From contig JAGHUF010000031.1 of assembly GCA_018064935.1 (NCBI GenBank), positions 1 to 44,092 on the forward strand: a stretch of 44,092 bases of DNA, read 5' to 3'. Origin of the DNA: Candidatus Merdinaster equi (GTDB taxonomy: Bacteria > Bacillota > Clostridia > Lachnospirales > Lachnospiraceae). Positions 27,122 through 35,901 of the stretch are shown here, piece by piece. Position numbers and translations under genes: made by a program. The notes below the pieces were generated by a model, which had not been told where the DNA came from, ran no database searches, and saw only the letters and a list, made by a program, of their open reading frames with translations. Each line of letters begins with the position of its first letter. The first letter of the stretch is position 1.

Positions 27122-28102
27122 CTATTCCTCCTCTCTTAATACTGTAGTGACTCGTACGGCAAACTTGTCGCCCTCCGTACCAGGCATTCCAGTGAATTTT
27201 TTAATATTCCCGACGAAGACATCCAATTCATCGTCGACTCTCGTATCAAGTCTGATAACATCACCAATCTGCAGATTAACAAAGTCATCAACCGAAATAG
27301 AGCTTCTTCCAAGCACAGCACGCATTGGAATATCAACTCTTCTAATAAGAGTTTCAATATGCTCTTCGAAGGATTCATCCGGATTCTCTTGCATATTAGC
27401 AAACCAGAATTTCGTATTGAGTCTGTCCATAATACTTTCCAGAGTAAAGTATGGTAGACAAACATTCATAAATCCTTCAACTTCACCGATCTTCACATTC
27501 AAAGTGATAATTGCAATCATATCAGTCGGTGAAATTACCTGAGCAAACTGTGGATTTGTCTCAATTCTTTCAAGTAGCGGATTAACCTCTACTACGTTCT
27601 TCCAGGGTTCTCGTAAGAGCTGAACGCACGAAATCATTATCCTCTCGATTATCGTCATCTCTATTTGTGAAAAATCCCTGTTTTTCGAAAGCGGAACTCC
27701 CTGACCACCAAGCATTCTGTCAATCATTGCAAAACCTAAGGCTGAAGCGATTTCACAAATGATTGTACCTCCAAGCGGTTGGAAATTAATTATTCCAAGA
27801 ATTACCGGGTTGGCAAGCGCATTAGTAAACTCGGAAAAGGTTACCGTCTCAGAGCTGGCCACTGTGACTTGAACATTCTTTCGCAAATGAACAGGCAGGT
27901 TAGTTGATAACAGACGACCATAATGCTCAAATATAATCTCAAGTGTACGCAGATGCTCTTTAGAGAACTTAGCCGGACGCTTGAAGTCATAATTCTTAAC
28001 TTGTTTCTCAGGGCCTTCTTTTGCATCATCAATATCAAGTTCACCACTAGACAACGCCTGTAGCAAACTATCAATTTCATTTTGGGATAAGACCTCTCCC
28101 AC
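27122..28102 (-). CDS. fliM: Flagellar motor switch protein FliM
   Basis: LSQNEIDSLLQAL, KFSKEHLRTLEIIFEHYGRLLSTNLP. Confidence 0.98.
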   Translation of the reverse strand: MGEVLSQNEIDSLLQALSSGELDIDDAKEGPEKQVKNYDFKRPAKFSKEHLRTLEIIFEHYGRLLSTNLPVHLRKNVQVTVASSETVTFSEFTNALANPVILGIINFQPLGGTIICEIASALGFAMIDRMLGGQGVPLSKNRDFSQIEMTIIERIMISCVQLLREPWKNVVEVNPLLERIETNPQFAQVISPTDMIAIITLNVKIGEVEGFMNVCLPYFTLESIMDRLNTKFWFANMQENPDESFEEHIETLIRRVDIPMRAVLGRSSISVDDFVNLQIGDVIRLDTRVDDELDVFVGNIKKFTGMPGTEGDKFAVRVTTVLREEE

Positions 28103-28142
28103 AGTGACTCACCTCCCTTCTTTCCGAATCGAAAGCGATCAC

Positions 28143-28664
28143 TTAAGAATACAAAGGATCACTGAAGGTAACACCATAAATGAACTGTGAATTGTACATC
28201 TTCTGGAGTCTTTCAAGAATCTCTTCTCTCAATTGCTCCTGATTAGCTTTTACATATTCAAGTGTATATTTACTAATTACGGCATTAATCTCACTCTTTA
28301 TCAGGCTTTCCTTACCCTTTAAAACATCTTCTGTTCCGTAGGTCTCATAATCTTCATTAAGAGTATTTAATGACAAAGAAACAGTTACAACAAAGTAATG
28401 ATCCTTGCCATCGCCCGAATCAGCCAATGGGACAGTCATTGAATCAGATATAACATAAACTTCTGTGTCTGCGATTGAAGGAAGCTCTGATAGACCAGGC
28501 TCTGTATCTGTCTGAAGTTCCAAATCAATAGCCTCTGCTATCTTATCTACCAGCGCAGAAGTTTTATTGCTTGCACCTGTTACTGAAAACATAACTAGTC
28601 CAGATAAAACCACATTAACCAGCAAAAGTGCCAGAATAATTATAGACAACAAATTCTTCTTCAT
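28143..28664 (-). CDS. fliL: Flagellar basal body-associated protein FliL
   Basis: N-terminal TM, FVVTVSLSLN, EINAVISKYTLEYVKANQEQLREEILERLQ; between motB and fliM. Confidence 0.9.
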   Translation of the reverse strand: MKKNLLSIIILALLLVNVVLSGLVMFSVTGASNKTSALVDKIAEAIDLELQTDTEPGLSELPSIADTEVYVISDSMTVPLADSGDGKDHYFVVTVSLSLNTLNEDYETYGTEDVLKGKESLIKSEINAVISKYTLEYVKANQEQLREEILERLQKMYNSQFIYGVTFSDPLYS

Positions 28665-28666
28665 GT

Positions 28667-29473
28667 TTATCTTTCCTCAGAATTCAATGTGTTATAAATC
28701 TTAATCTCAACTCTTCTGTTCTTACCTCTACCTTCCTCTGTTGAGTTATCAGCGATAGGAACATATTCCCCACGGCCCGAATGTTTAATCGTCGCTGGAT
28801 CAAGAGTTGTTGTAGAAATAAAATACTGGAACACTGACAATGCTCTGGCATCTGACAGCTCATCGTTATTAGCGTACTGTCTACTGTGAATTGGAACATT
28901 ATCCGTATGTCCTTCAATTTCAATAAGAGAATCTGAATAAGTAAGCAAAATCTTAGCCAAGTTATTAAGTGTAGGATAAATCCCCTCCTTGAGTTGCGCA
29001 GATCCTGAATCAAACAGAATCGCCCCCTTCATTGTGAGAAGCACATACTGTGAGGTGAAGTCAATATCCACATCACCTTCCATGTTCATCTCGTTCAAGG
29101 CCTCTTCAATCTGTTCAGCCATCTGCTCGGATTCTGACAGACCTTCCTGTTTGATCTCCTCATAGAGAGTCAATTCTTCTGGGTCTTCAATATCCTGTGC
29201 CTGACCTGTTGTATTTATGTACTCACTCAATTCATTTAACTGGCTAACACCATTACTAATCAGGATGCCATCACCGATTGCAGATGCACCACCGTCAAAT
29301 ATACTTATTGTATTTGCAAAAGATGCCACTACTTCTTCCCATTTTTCGGCATCAATTGTTGACATTGAAAACAATAATACGAAAAAGCAAAGAAGCAGAT
29401 TCATCAAATCCGCAAAGGTACTTTGCCACGCAGGCGCACCCTTGGGAGGTTCATCCGGCTTTCTTTTAGCCAT
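28667..29473 (-). CDS. motB: Flagellar stator protein MotB
   Basis: APAWQSTFADLMNLLLCFFVLLFS with stator Asp; OmpA-like IEGHTDNVPI...GKNRRVEI; ATG at 29473 overlaps the motA stop (ATGGCTAA). Confidence 0.96.
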   Translation of the reverse strand: MAKRKPDEPPKGAPAWQSTFADLMNLLLCFFVLLFSMSTIDAEKWEEVVASFANTISIFDGGASAIGDGILISNGVSQLNELSEYINTTGQAQDIEDPEELTLYEEIKQEGLSESEQMAEQIEEALNEMNMEGDVDIDFTSQYVLLTMKGAILFDSGSAQLKEGIYPTLNNLAKILLTYSDSLIEIEGHTDNVPIHSRQYANNDELSDARALSVFQYFISTTTLDPATIKHSGRGEYVPIADNSTEEGRGKNRRVEIKIYNTLNSEER

Positions 29474-30269
29474 TCGCGTCACCACCTTCTTCGCTGCTTG
29501 CTGTTGCAGCGCGCTCCTTAGGTGACATGAAGGATTTCAGTTTCTCTTCAATTACTCTAGGGTTCTCTCCTGCCTGAATAGACAAAAGCCCTTCAATCAT
29601 GATCTCCTTCACTGTCATTTCAATTTCATGATTTACTTTCAGCTTCGCACCAACCGGAGCACATATCCAGTTAGCAAGTAAGGAACCATACAATGTTGTG
29701 AGGAGGGCAACGGACATAGCAGGTCCAATTGCCGATGCATCTGACATGTTCTGCAACATGTTAACAAGTCCAACCAGAGTACCAATCATACCCCAGGCAG
29801 GACCCATCGCACCTACACTCTCCCAGAATGCAATATTCTTCTTGTGTCGGGCTTCTATCGAAACAATCTCCGTTTCAAGAATTCCTTTAACAAGTTCCGG
29901 ATCAGTACCGTCGACAATAAGCAGGATACCCTTCTTCATGAACTGGTCATCAAGATTACCTGCTGCTTCTTCAAGCGAAAGTAGACCTTCCTTACGTGCT
30001 ACGTTCGAAAGATCTATTATCTTCGTTATTACTTCTGCTACATTTACAGAATATGCTTTGATTACAAGTCCAAAGCTCTTTAGACCACCTATGAAATCTG
30101 CCATTGTGTTCGATGCAAGTACCGAACAGAAAGCACCTCCAAGCGTAATCAAAACTGACTGTACATCGACGAAGTTATTTACCAGTCCGGCTACACCGGC
30201 ACCACTAATGATAGCCCAAAGAACCAGTACAATACATACTACCAGTCCCGCTAATGATGCGATATCCAC
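29466..30269 (-). CDS. motA: Flagellar stator protein MotA
   Basis: MDIASLAGLVVCIVLVLWAI...WGMIGTLVGLVNMLQNM, MGPAWGMIGT. Confidence 0.97.
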   Translation of the reverse strand: MDIASLAGLVVCIVLVLWAIISGAGVAGLVNNFVDVQSVLITLGGAFCSVLASNTMADFIGGLKSFGLVIKAYSVNVAEVITKIIDLSNVARKEGLLSLEEAAGNLDDQFMKKGILLIVDGTDPELVKGILETEIVSIEARHKKNIAFWESVGAMGPAWGMIGTLVGLVNMLQNMSDASAIGPAMSVALLTTLYGSLLANWICAPVGAKLKVNHEIEMTVKEIMIEGLLSIQAGENPRVIEEKLKSFMSPKERAATASSEEGGDANG

Positions 30270-30299
30270 TCTAGTTTACCCTGCCAATCAATAATAATT

Positions 30300-30488
30300 T
30301 TACAAATCGGCAAAAAGTTCCTTTCTATACGATTTTACAAGATTTCGTATATCTTGTCTACTTTCTTTTACTATTATTTTACGACCTGTGGTAAGGGTAA
30401 TTACAGTATCTGGAGTCTCCTCTACAAGCTCAATCAGATCCGGATTAACCAGCACAGGAACATCATTTAATTTCGTCACTTCAACCAT
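30300..30488 (-). CDS. flbD: FlbD/SwrD family protein
   Basis: 62 aa MVEVTKLNDVPVLVNPDLIELVEETPDTVITLTTGRKIIVKES. Confidence 0.92.
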   Translation of the reverse strand: MVEVTKLNDVPVLVNPDLIELVEETPDTVITLTTGRKIIVKESRQDIRNLVKSYRKELFADL

Positions 30489-30566
30489 GTTAATCTCCCA
30501 TTAGTGCATAGTTTTTTTCCAAAAACACCTACAGTAATCTCTTACCATTTCACAATATATAGTGGA

Positions 30567-30575
30567 AGTATAACA
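30567..30575 (-). promoter_or_regulatory. Candidate extended -10 promoter upstream of flbD-motAB
   Basis: Minus strand TGTTATACT (TGn-TATACT) between the flgE terminator and flbD; -35 is poor. Confidence 0.4.
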
Positions 30576-30589
30576 CAGTTTGGTACAAA

Positions 30590-30652
30590 ATGGAAGAAAA
30601 GACTGCTGCGGTTTTGAAGGTTCATTAATTTCCCAAAAAATCACAGCAGTCT
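30590..30652 (-). terminator. Terminator-like long hairpin downstream of flgE
   Basis: Minus strand AGACTGCTGTG.TTTTTTG...CAAAAC.CGCAGCAGTCT followed by TTTTCTTCC; perfect 9-bp outer stem. Confidence 0.65.
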
Positions 30653-30702
30653 GTAATCTGTAATAATTATGTTCTATTTGGATCTATCTTAATCCAAATT
30701 CA

Positions 30703-32505
30703 TTATCTCTTAAGGTTTACAAGTTCTTCAAGCATTGAATCAGATGTTGTAATAATTCTTGAGTTAGCCTGGAAACCTCTCTGAGTAGTAATCATACTTG
30801 TGAACTCGTTAGCAAGATCTACGTTTGACATTTCAAGCTGTCCGGTGTTCATTGAACCACCACCAACTGTGATATCAACACCGATTCCATCAAATGAACC
30901 AGAGTTAAGTGTCTGCTGATAGAGGTTATCTCCAACCTTCTCAAGACCAGATGCGTTTGTAAACTGAGCTGAAGCAATCTGTCCTAATAATCTTGACTGT
31001 CCATTATCGTAAGAAGCATGAATTTCACCATTCTGTGAAACTGAAATTCCAGTCATATTACCAAGCTTACGTCCTGTTCCTACTCCGACAAGCTCTCCTA
31101 CACCACCTGTATCAGCCGCAAGTGTTGATGAACCACCATTGTTAGCATTCTGTGTTGTAGTCATATCTACTGTAATATCCTTGAAATTACCAAGGCTTGT
31201 ATTTGCTGTCTGACCAACCTTTTTATAGCTGTCATTGAAGTCAAAGGTAAGACCTGTTGGATTACCATTTGCACTGATAAATGCACCTGTATCAGTATTG
31301 TACTTGATAAGTCCACCTGTAATGGTCTTAATAGATACATCCAATGATCCAGAATCACCGATTTCATACTTAGTAAGCTCAGGTGTTGCATTTGTTGTTC
31401 CAAAGAGCATCTTCAGTGTTGCTAACTGATTAGGAGTTGTACTCTTAAGTGCCTCTGCTGCATCTTTCTTAATTGTGTAGATACCCTCTGCAGAAGGTCC
31501 TGTAAGGCTTTCAGGTGTTCCACCAAGAACATCCTTAAGTACGCTTAAATCTGTTACTGGCTTACCATCTGAATCTGTTACCTTTACTGAATACTCTGAG
31601 GTTTCTGCTGAATAATTAGTAGCAATCGAATACTTCTTGGTAACCATAGTTGGTTTACCATCAACAGTCTCTTCAGTAGTTACTGCAAGAGTTTCAGATG
31701 AAGGGTTGTAGCTCTCTTTTACATTAACATCCTGTGTAGAACCAAGCTTAACAATATCGCTAAGGCTTGCAGCGTTCATTGTATCAGTGATTGACTCGCC
31801 CTGCTCATCAAGAACATCATCAAGCTGAAGATAGAACTGACCTTCATCAGAAGTTGCATGCATTGACATCTTAGCTGTATAGCTATATCCAAGATTATCG
31901 TAGAAAGTTAAGTTAATAAGTCTACCAGATGTAGAATTAATATTAGTATCGTTCTTATCAACAATACCTGCGATATATGAAGCTGATGTTGCCTCAGGTT
32001 CATATGTCATATTCTCTTCTGACATGATACGAAGTGCAGTTACATTACCCTGCTTAATCTTACCTGTCTCAGGATCAACTCCCCAACCCATTACATTGTA
32101 TCCGTTTGACTGCATTGCAAGGTTTCCTGCTGCATCAACGTAGAATGAACCATCTCTAGTAAAGAAATTGGTTGATCCATCATTAACTACAAAGAAGTTA
32201 TCTCCTTTGATTCTGATATCAAAAGCATTACCAGTTGTCTGTGCTGAACCTGCCTGGGTAATTGCTGTGCTGATTGCACCTGTAGAAACACCAAGACCGA
32301 TCTGCTTAGCATTAACGCCGGCAGTTCCGGTAGTAGCGTTAGGACCTGATGCATTAGAAGTTGTCTGATACATCAGTTCTGAGAAAGTAACTGACTGCGA
32401 TTTGTATGCAGTAGTGTTAACGTTAGCGATGTTATTACCGATAACGTCCATTCTTGTCTGGTGCACTTTAAGACCTGCAACACCAGAGTAAAGTGATCTC
32501 ATCAT
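30703..32505 (-). CDS. flgE: Flagellar hook protein FlgE
   Basis: MMRSLYSGVAGLKVHQTRMDVIGNNIANVNTTAYKSQSVTFSELMYQ; C-terminal VDLANEFTSMITTQRGFQANSRIITTSDSMLEELVNLKR. Confidence 0.97.
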   Translation of the reverse strand: MMRSLYSGVAGLKVHQTRMDVIGNNIANVNTTAYKSQSVTFSELMYQTTSNASGPNATTGTAGVNAKQIGLGVSTGAISTAITQAGSAQTTGNAFDIRIKGDNFFVVNDGSTNFFTRDGSFYVDAAGNLAMQSNGYNVMGWGVDPETGKIKQGNVTALRIMSEENMTYEPEATSASYIAGIVDKNDTNINSTSGRLINLTFYDNLGYSYTAKMSMHATSDEGQFYLQLDDVLDEQGESITDTMNAASLSDIVKLGSTQDVNVKESYNPSSETLAVTTEETVDGKPTMVTKKYSIATNYSAETSEYSVKVTDSDGKPVTDLSVLKDVLGGTPESLTGPSAEGIYTIKKDAAEALKSTTPNQLATLKMLFGTTNATPELTKYEIGDSGSLDVSIKTITGGLIKYNTDTGAFISANGNPTGLTFDFNDSYKKVGQTANTSLGNFKDITVDMTTTQNANNGGSSTLAADTGGVGELVGVGTGRKLGNMTGISVSQNGEIHASYDNGQSRLLGQIASAQFTNASGLEKVGDNLYQQTLNSGSFDGIGVDITVGGGSMNTGQLEMSNVDLANEFTSMITTQRGFQANSRIITTSDSMLEELVNLKR

Positions 32506-32588
32506 AGTGGTTGTCCTCCCTTTTTAGGGACGGGCTCGTAAGTAGGTTCCATCTGTCAGTCAGGAACAATAGCCTCCGTGAGGTCCAG

Positions 32589-32996
32589 CTAAATAATTAC
32601 GGCTCCGTCAATGTTTGTAAAAATGTTTTCGTCTGCTCTTGTCTGATCCATTGCTGTAATTACCGTATTGGATTTAACATTTACGATAAAAGCAAGATCA
32701 TCCATCAGTACTAATGAATCCTGAATACCTTTGCGATCTGCCTTAGCAACTCCCTCTTCCAATCTCTCAAGCTGTGCGTCAGATAAATCAATATTTCTCT
32801 GTGCAAGTCTGCTTGTAGCATGCTTGGAAAATTTAAGTCCAAAGCCAGTATCTGCAGGTTCTGTCTTCTGATTCAGAATGTCGTAAAAGCTAAGGCCTTT
32901 TGAATTAACCTCTTTTGCTTTACCCGAATCATTCTGATTAAGAAAACGATCCTGTACTTCCAGCGCATTCAGGAACTGCGAATTTTGAATCTGCAT
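32589..32996 (-). CDS. Flagellar operon protein, TIGR02530-like
   Basis: LKFSKHATSRLAQRNIDLSDAQLERLEEGVAKADRKGIQDSLVLMDDLAFIVNVKSNTVITAMDQ. Confidence 0.88.
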   Translation of the reverse strand: MQIQNSQFLNALEVQDRFLNQNDSGKAKEVNSKGLSFYDILNQKTEPADTGFGLKFSKHATSRLAQRNIDLSDAQLERLEEGVAKADRKGIQDSLVLMDDLAFIVNVKSNTVITAMDQTRADENIFTNIDGAVII

Positions 32997-33073
32997 CCTG
33001 TTAACTCCTCCCTGAGAATGCTTCAGCCTTCATGACTGAATGCTGGTTAACTTGTTTTCATAACAATATATCG

Positions 33074-33104
33074 ACACAGGTATTAAAAGAATTAACACCT
33101 GTGT
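33074..33104 (-). other. Strong intercistronic hairpin after flgD
   Basis: ACACAGGTGTTAA-TTCTT-TTAATACCTGTGT, 13 bp including one G.U; no U tract follows. Confidence 0.7.
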
Positions 33105-33122
33105 GATATAAATTTTCATTTT

Positions 33123-34043
33123 TTATTCGGTTTGTGATGTACCAAGAATTGCATCAAGCATTTCTTCTGTCACTTCATCTTCTTCATCCTCTGAAGAACT
33201 ATTCGCATTACCTGATGCACCAGCTGCTGCAACCTCATTTTCAAGTTTGGTTAATGCATCCTGAAGATCCTTGATAGCTTTCGTTGCTTCTGCACCAGAA
33301 TCAGTAACAGCCTTACCTGTAGCTGACTGAGCTGCAAGCATCTGAGTAAGAAGATCCTGTGTCTTTTGACTCTCTTTAGTAATCTTCTCTACCATTGCCT
33401 TCTGAGGATCAAGGCTCTCTCCCTTTTGTCTCTCGTACTCTTTGACATAAGCATCCATCTGAGCCTTAACTTCATCGGTAAGATAACTCTTCTCATAATC
33501 AGACATCTTAACATACGAAGATGCGATTGTACCAAAGCTGTCCATCTGCTCCTTAGTCGCCTCATATGGATTCTTGGGAAGCTCCTTCATAACTTTAATA
33601 ATATTAGATGCTTTTGTATATGCAGCAAGATAATCCGAATCATAAACCTGATACAGCTTATCTGCATCGTAATACTCTCCGTCAATCTTGAACTTTGTTC
33701 CAGTAGACTGGATAACAATATCATCAACCTGTCCGGTAATCATATTGCCTTCAACATCCATAGTAACAGTTTTACCAAGCATACTCTGATAGTTCATATT
33801 CTCTGCTGTAGACTGGAGATTCTGCATTGACTCAAGTTCTGAGAATGTTGCAAGCTGTGCAATATACTCTGTGGAATTATCCTGTGAATTAAGTGGATCC
33901 TGATTCTCCATCTCAGCAACCAGAAGCTGAAGGAAAGCGTCTTTTCCAAGTGCACTTCCGCTACCAGTTGTCTTCTCAGCTGTAAGAGCCTCATTTATTC
34001 CACTTGTTACTACTCCATCTGTAACCTGTGCAACTGTACTCAT
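33123..34043 (-). CDS. flgD: Flagellar hook capping protein FlgD
   Basis: LGKDAFLQLLVAEMENQDPLNSQDNSTEYIAQLATFSELESMQNL. Confidence 0.96.
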   Translation of the reverse strand: MSTVAQVTDGVVTSGINEALTAEKTTGSGSALGKDAFLQLLVAEMENQDPLNSQDNSTEYIAQLATFSELESMQNLQSTAENMNYQSMLGKTVTMDVEGNMITGQVDDIVIQSTGTKFKIDGEYYDADKLYQVYDSDYLAAYTKASNIIKVMKELPKNPYEATKEQMDSFGTIASSYVKMSDYEKSYLTDEVKAQMDAYVKEYERQKGESLDPQKAMVEKITKESQKTQDLLTQMLAAQSATGKAVTDSGAEATKAIKDLQDALTKLENEVAAAGASGNANSSSEDEEDEVTEEMLDAILGTSQTE

Positions 34044-34125
34044 ATTGTCGCCCTTTCTATCGAAAATAATGATTTATTACAAACAATATAAATGCATTAT
34101 TTCAATGTAACTTATCACTCATCAA

Positions 34126-35772
34126 CTATGCCATATAATCAAGACTATTTCCGTGACGCATCATCATATCACGAGCAATTGTCTCAGCTTCATCAAGCTC
34201 TTCTTCGCCTTCAACATCTGCGCCAAAGTCAAGATTAATTCTTCTAAGACTCTTTCTGCTGTCTGCAGCCTGCTCATCCTTCTGCTGTTCCTGTCTTGAT
34301 TCCTGCTCGAGATTTCTCTCAAAAGCATGGCTCGATACTGTAACCTCAACCGCTTCAATCTTAACGCCCGCCTGATTCAAATTCTCCTTCAGAGTATCAA
34401 GAGAAGCTTCAATTGCTGCTCTTACCTGCTCATCCTGAGCTGTAAACTGTGCTGTAACCAGGCCGTTTTTAGAAGCTACTGATATATGAAGTGTTCCAAG
34501 CTCTGATGGATGAAGCTGCATCTCAACCTCAGTCATCTCACCATTCCTTGCAGATCTCATATAATCTACAATCTGCTTCATAATCTCTTCAGTATTACTG
34601 GTCATGCTCTCTGCTCCCTCTTTGAGAGCTTCGAGCGGTACTTCATCAATATTCTGCTGCATTGTGTCAGCAAAAACAGGCTTTGCGTAAGAATCTGTCG
34701 TATAATCAGTCTTCTCTGAATACTTAGATCCCTGCATTCTAGAATCAGCAAATCCGTTTTCAGAATCAGAAGCTTTCTCATCTGATTCCCCGCTTAAGTC
34801 ATTACCGTTCCTACCAGCCGAAATAAGTTCAGCATCATTAACCGCTGTGCCATCAGCTTCTGTGCCGTTAACACTGCTCATATGTGTATCACTAAACTTA
34901 TCATTCGCAACTATACTCTCATTAACACCCTGTGCTCCCTTAAGAGTTAATTGTGAATCATTCTGTGCCTGCGCGTCTAACTCACTAAAAATAGGGTCCA
35001 CCAAGTTCGCATCATCTGCGCCTGTAGCCCCCTGCATTGCATCAAGCTGATCTCTGATAAGCTTCATAACATCGTCAATATTTGCGATTGTGTCTGATGA
35101 AGCCTGTGCGATTTCGAGCATAGAGTCCTTGGTCTCATTCACCAAATCGCTAAGCTGCTTGAACTGATTATATAAGCCTTCATCCATGATAAGGGATGCC
35201 TCATCCCCTCCAGTGATATTAAGCATCAGTTCCTGCATCTTCTCAGGATCAAGCAAATCTACTGTTGTAAGACCCAGGTCATTCATAACCTCGGTCACAT
35301 CCCTCACGTCTGTGTCCAGGATTTCTGTTACTTCAGTAAACATTTGCATCAGCAGGTCGATCATGCTCATTGCTGTATCATTAGTGTTTTCTTCACTCTC
35401 TACAGCATCTTCAGCCTTGATATCAGACTTAACAGACTCCCTAGTCTTTGTCTCATTCTTCACTGAAGTGTTATCTGCCTTCTTAACTGAATCAGTATGT
35501 GTCTCTTTTGACTTAACATCACTTGAAGCCTCTGTTTTCTTCAGCTGACTTCTGTGTTCATACTGATCATTCATGGAACCTCTCTCATTCTTATTCACTG
35601 AATTCCGTGCCTCTGCGGAAACAGCTGAATCAGATTTGGTATCCATCAAATCTTTGGTCATGCCCTGCATAACCTTATTGAAAGCATCCTGAGCATCATC
35701 CGGTTTTGTATTAGACTGCATTGCGAAATTCATAAAAGAGTTCATAGACTCTGGTACGATCGCGCTTGTCAT
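34126..35772 (-). CDS. fliK: Flagellar hook-length control protein FliK
   Basis: 548 aa low-complexity N-terminus; C-terminal VEMQLHPSELGTLHISVASKNGLVTAQFTAQDEQVRAAIEASLDTLKENLNQAGVKIEAVEVTV. Confidence 0.95.
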   Translation of the reverse strand: MTSAIVPESMNSFMNFAMQSNTKPDDAQDAFNKVMQGMTKDLMDTKSDSAVSAEARNSVNKNERGSMNDQYEHRSQLKKTEASSDVKSKETHTDSVKKADNTSVKNETKTRESVKSDIKAEDAVESEENTNDTAMSMIDLLMQMFTEVTEILDTDVRDVTEVMNDLGLTTVDLLDPEKMQELMLNITGGDEASLIMDEGLYNQFKQLSDLVNETKDSMLEIAQASSDTIANIDDVMKLIRDQLDAMQGATGADDANLVDPIFSELDAQAQNDSQLTLKGAQGVNESIVANDKFSDTHMSSVNGTEADGTAVNDAELISAGRNGNDLSGESDEKASDSENGFADSRMQGSKYSEKTDYTTDSYAKPVFADTMQQNIDEVPLEALKEGAESMTSNTEEIMKQIVDYMRSARNGEMTEVEMQLHPSELGTLHISVASKNGLVTAQFTAQDEQVRAAIEASLDTLKENLNQAGVKIEAVEVTVSSHAFERNLEQESRQEQQKDEQAADSRKSLRRINLDFGADVEGEEELDEAETIARDMMMRHGNSLDYMA

Positions 35773-35816
35773 ATCTAAACGCCTCCTTCCAATACTATTA
35801 GATTTTCATATTCTTT

Positions 35817-35844
35817 TTATCGGACAAAATAGTTCGTTACTTTA
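35817..35844 (-). promoter_or_regulatory. Candidate sigma28 (SigD/FliA) promoter upstream of fliK
   Basis: Minus strand TAAAG-N15-TCCGATAA, close to the sigma28 consensus TAAA-N15/16-GCCGATAA/T. Confidence 0.65.
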
Positions 35845-35901
35845 CAACCGAATACAATTTTTTTTCTTATCCCCATACTTATCCAGATAAATGCGTGTAA
35901 A

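Noticed and set aside
26781-27542. 253-aa plus-strand ORF
   Set aside because: Lies fully antisense to well-supported fliM/fliY, no SD seen, Ser/Ile-rich composition typical of antisense reading.
29698-30294. 198-aa plus-strand ORF
   Set aside because: Antisense to motA; no recognisable domain.
34044-34125. SigmaA promoter before flgD (TTGAAA-N18-TGTAAT)
   Set aside because: -10 is weak and region is AT-rich; not enough to report as a feature without TSS data.
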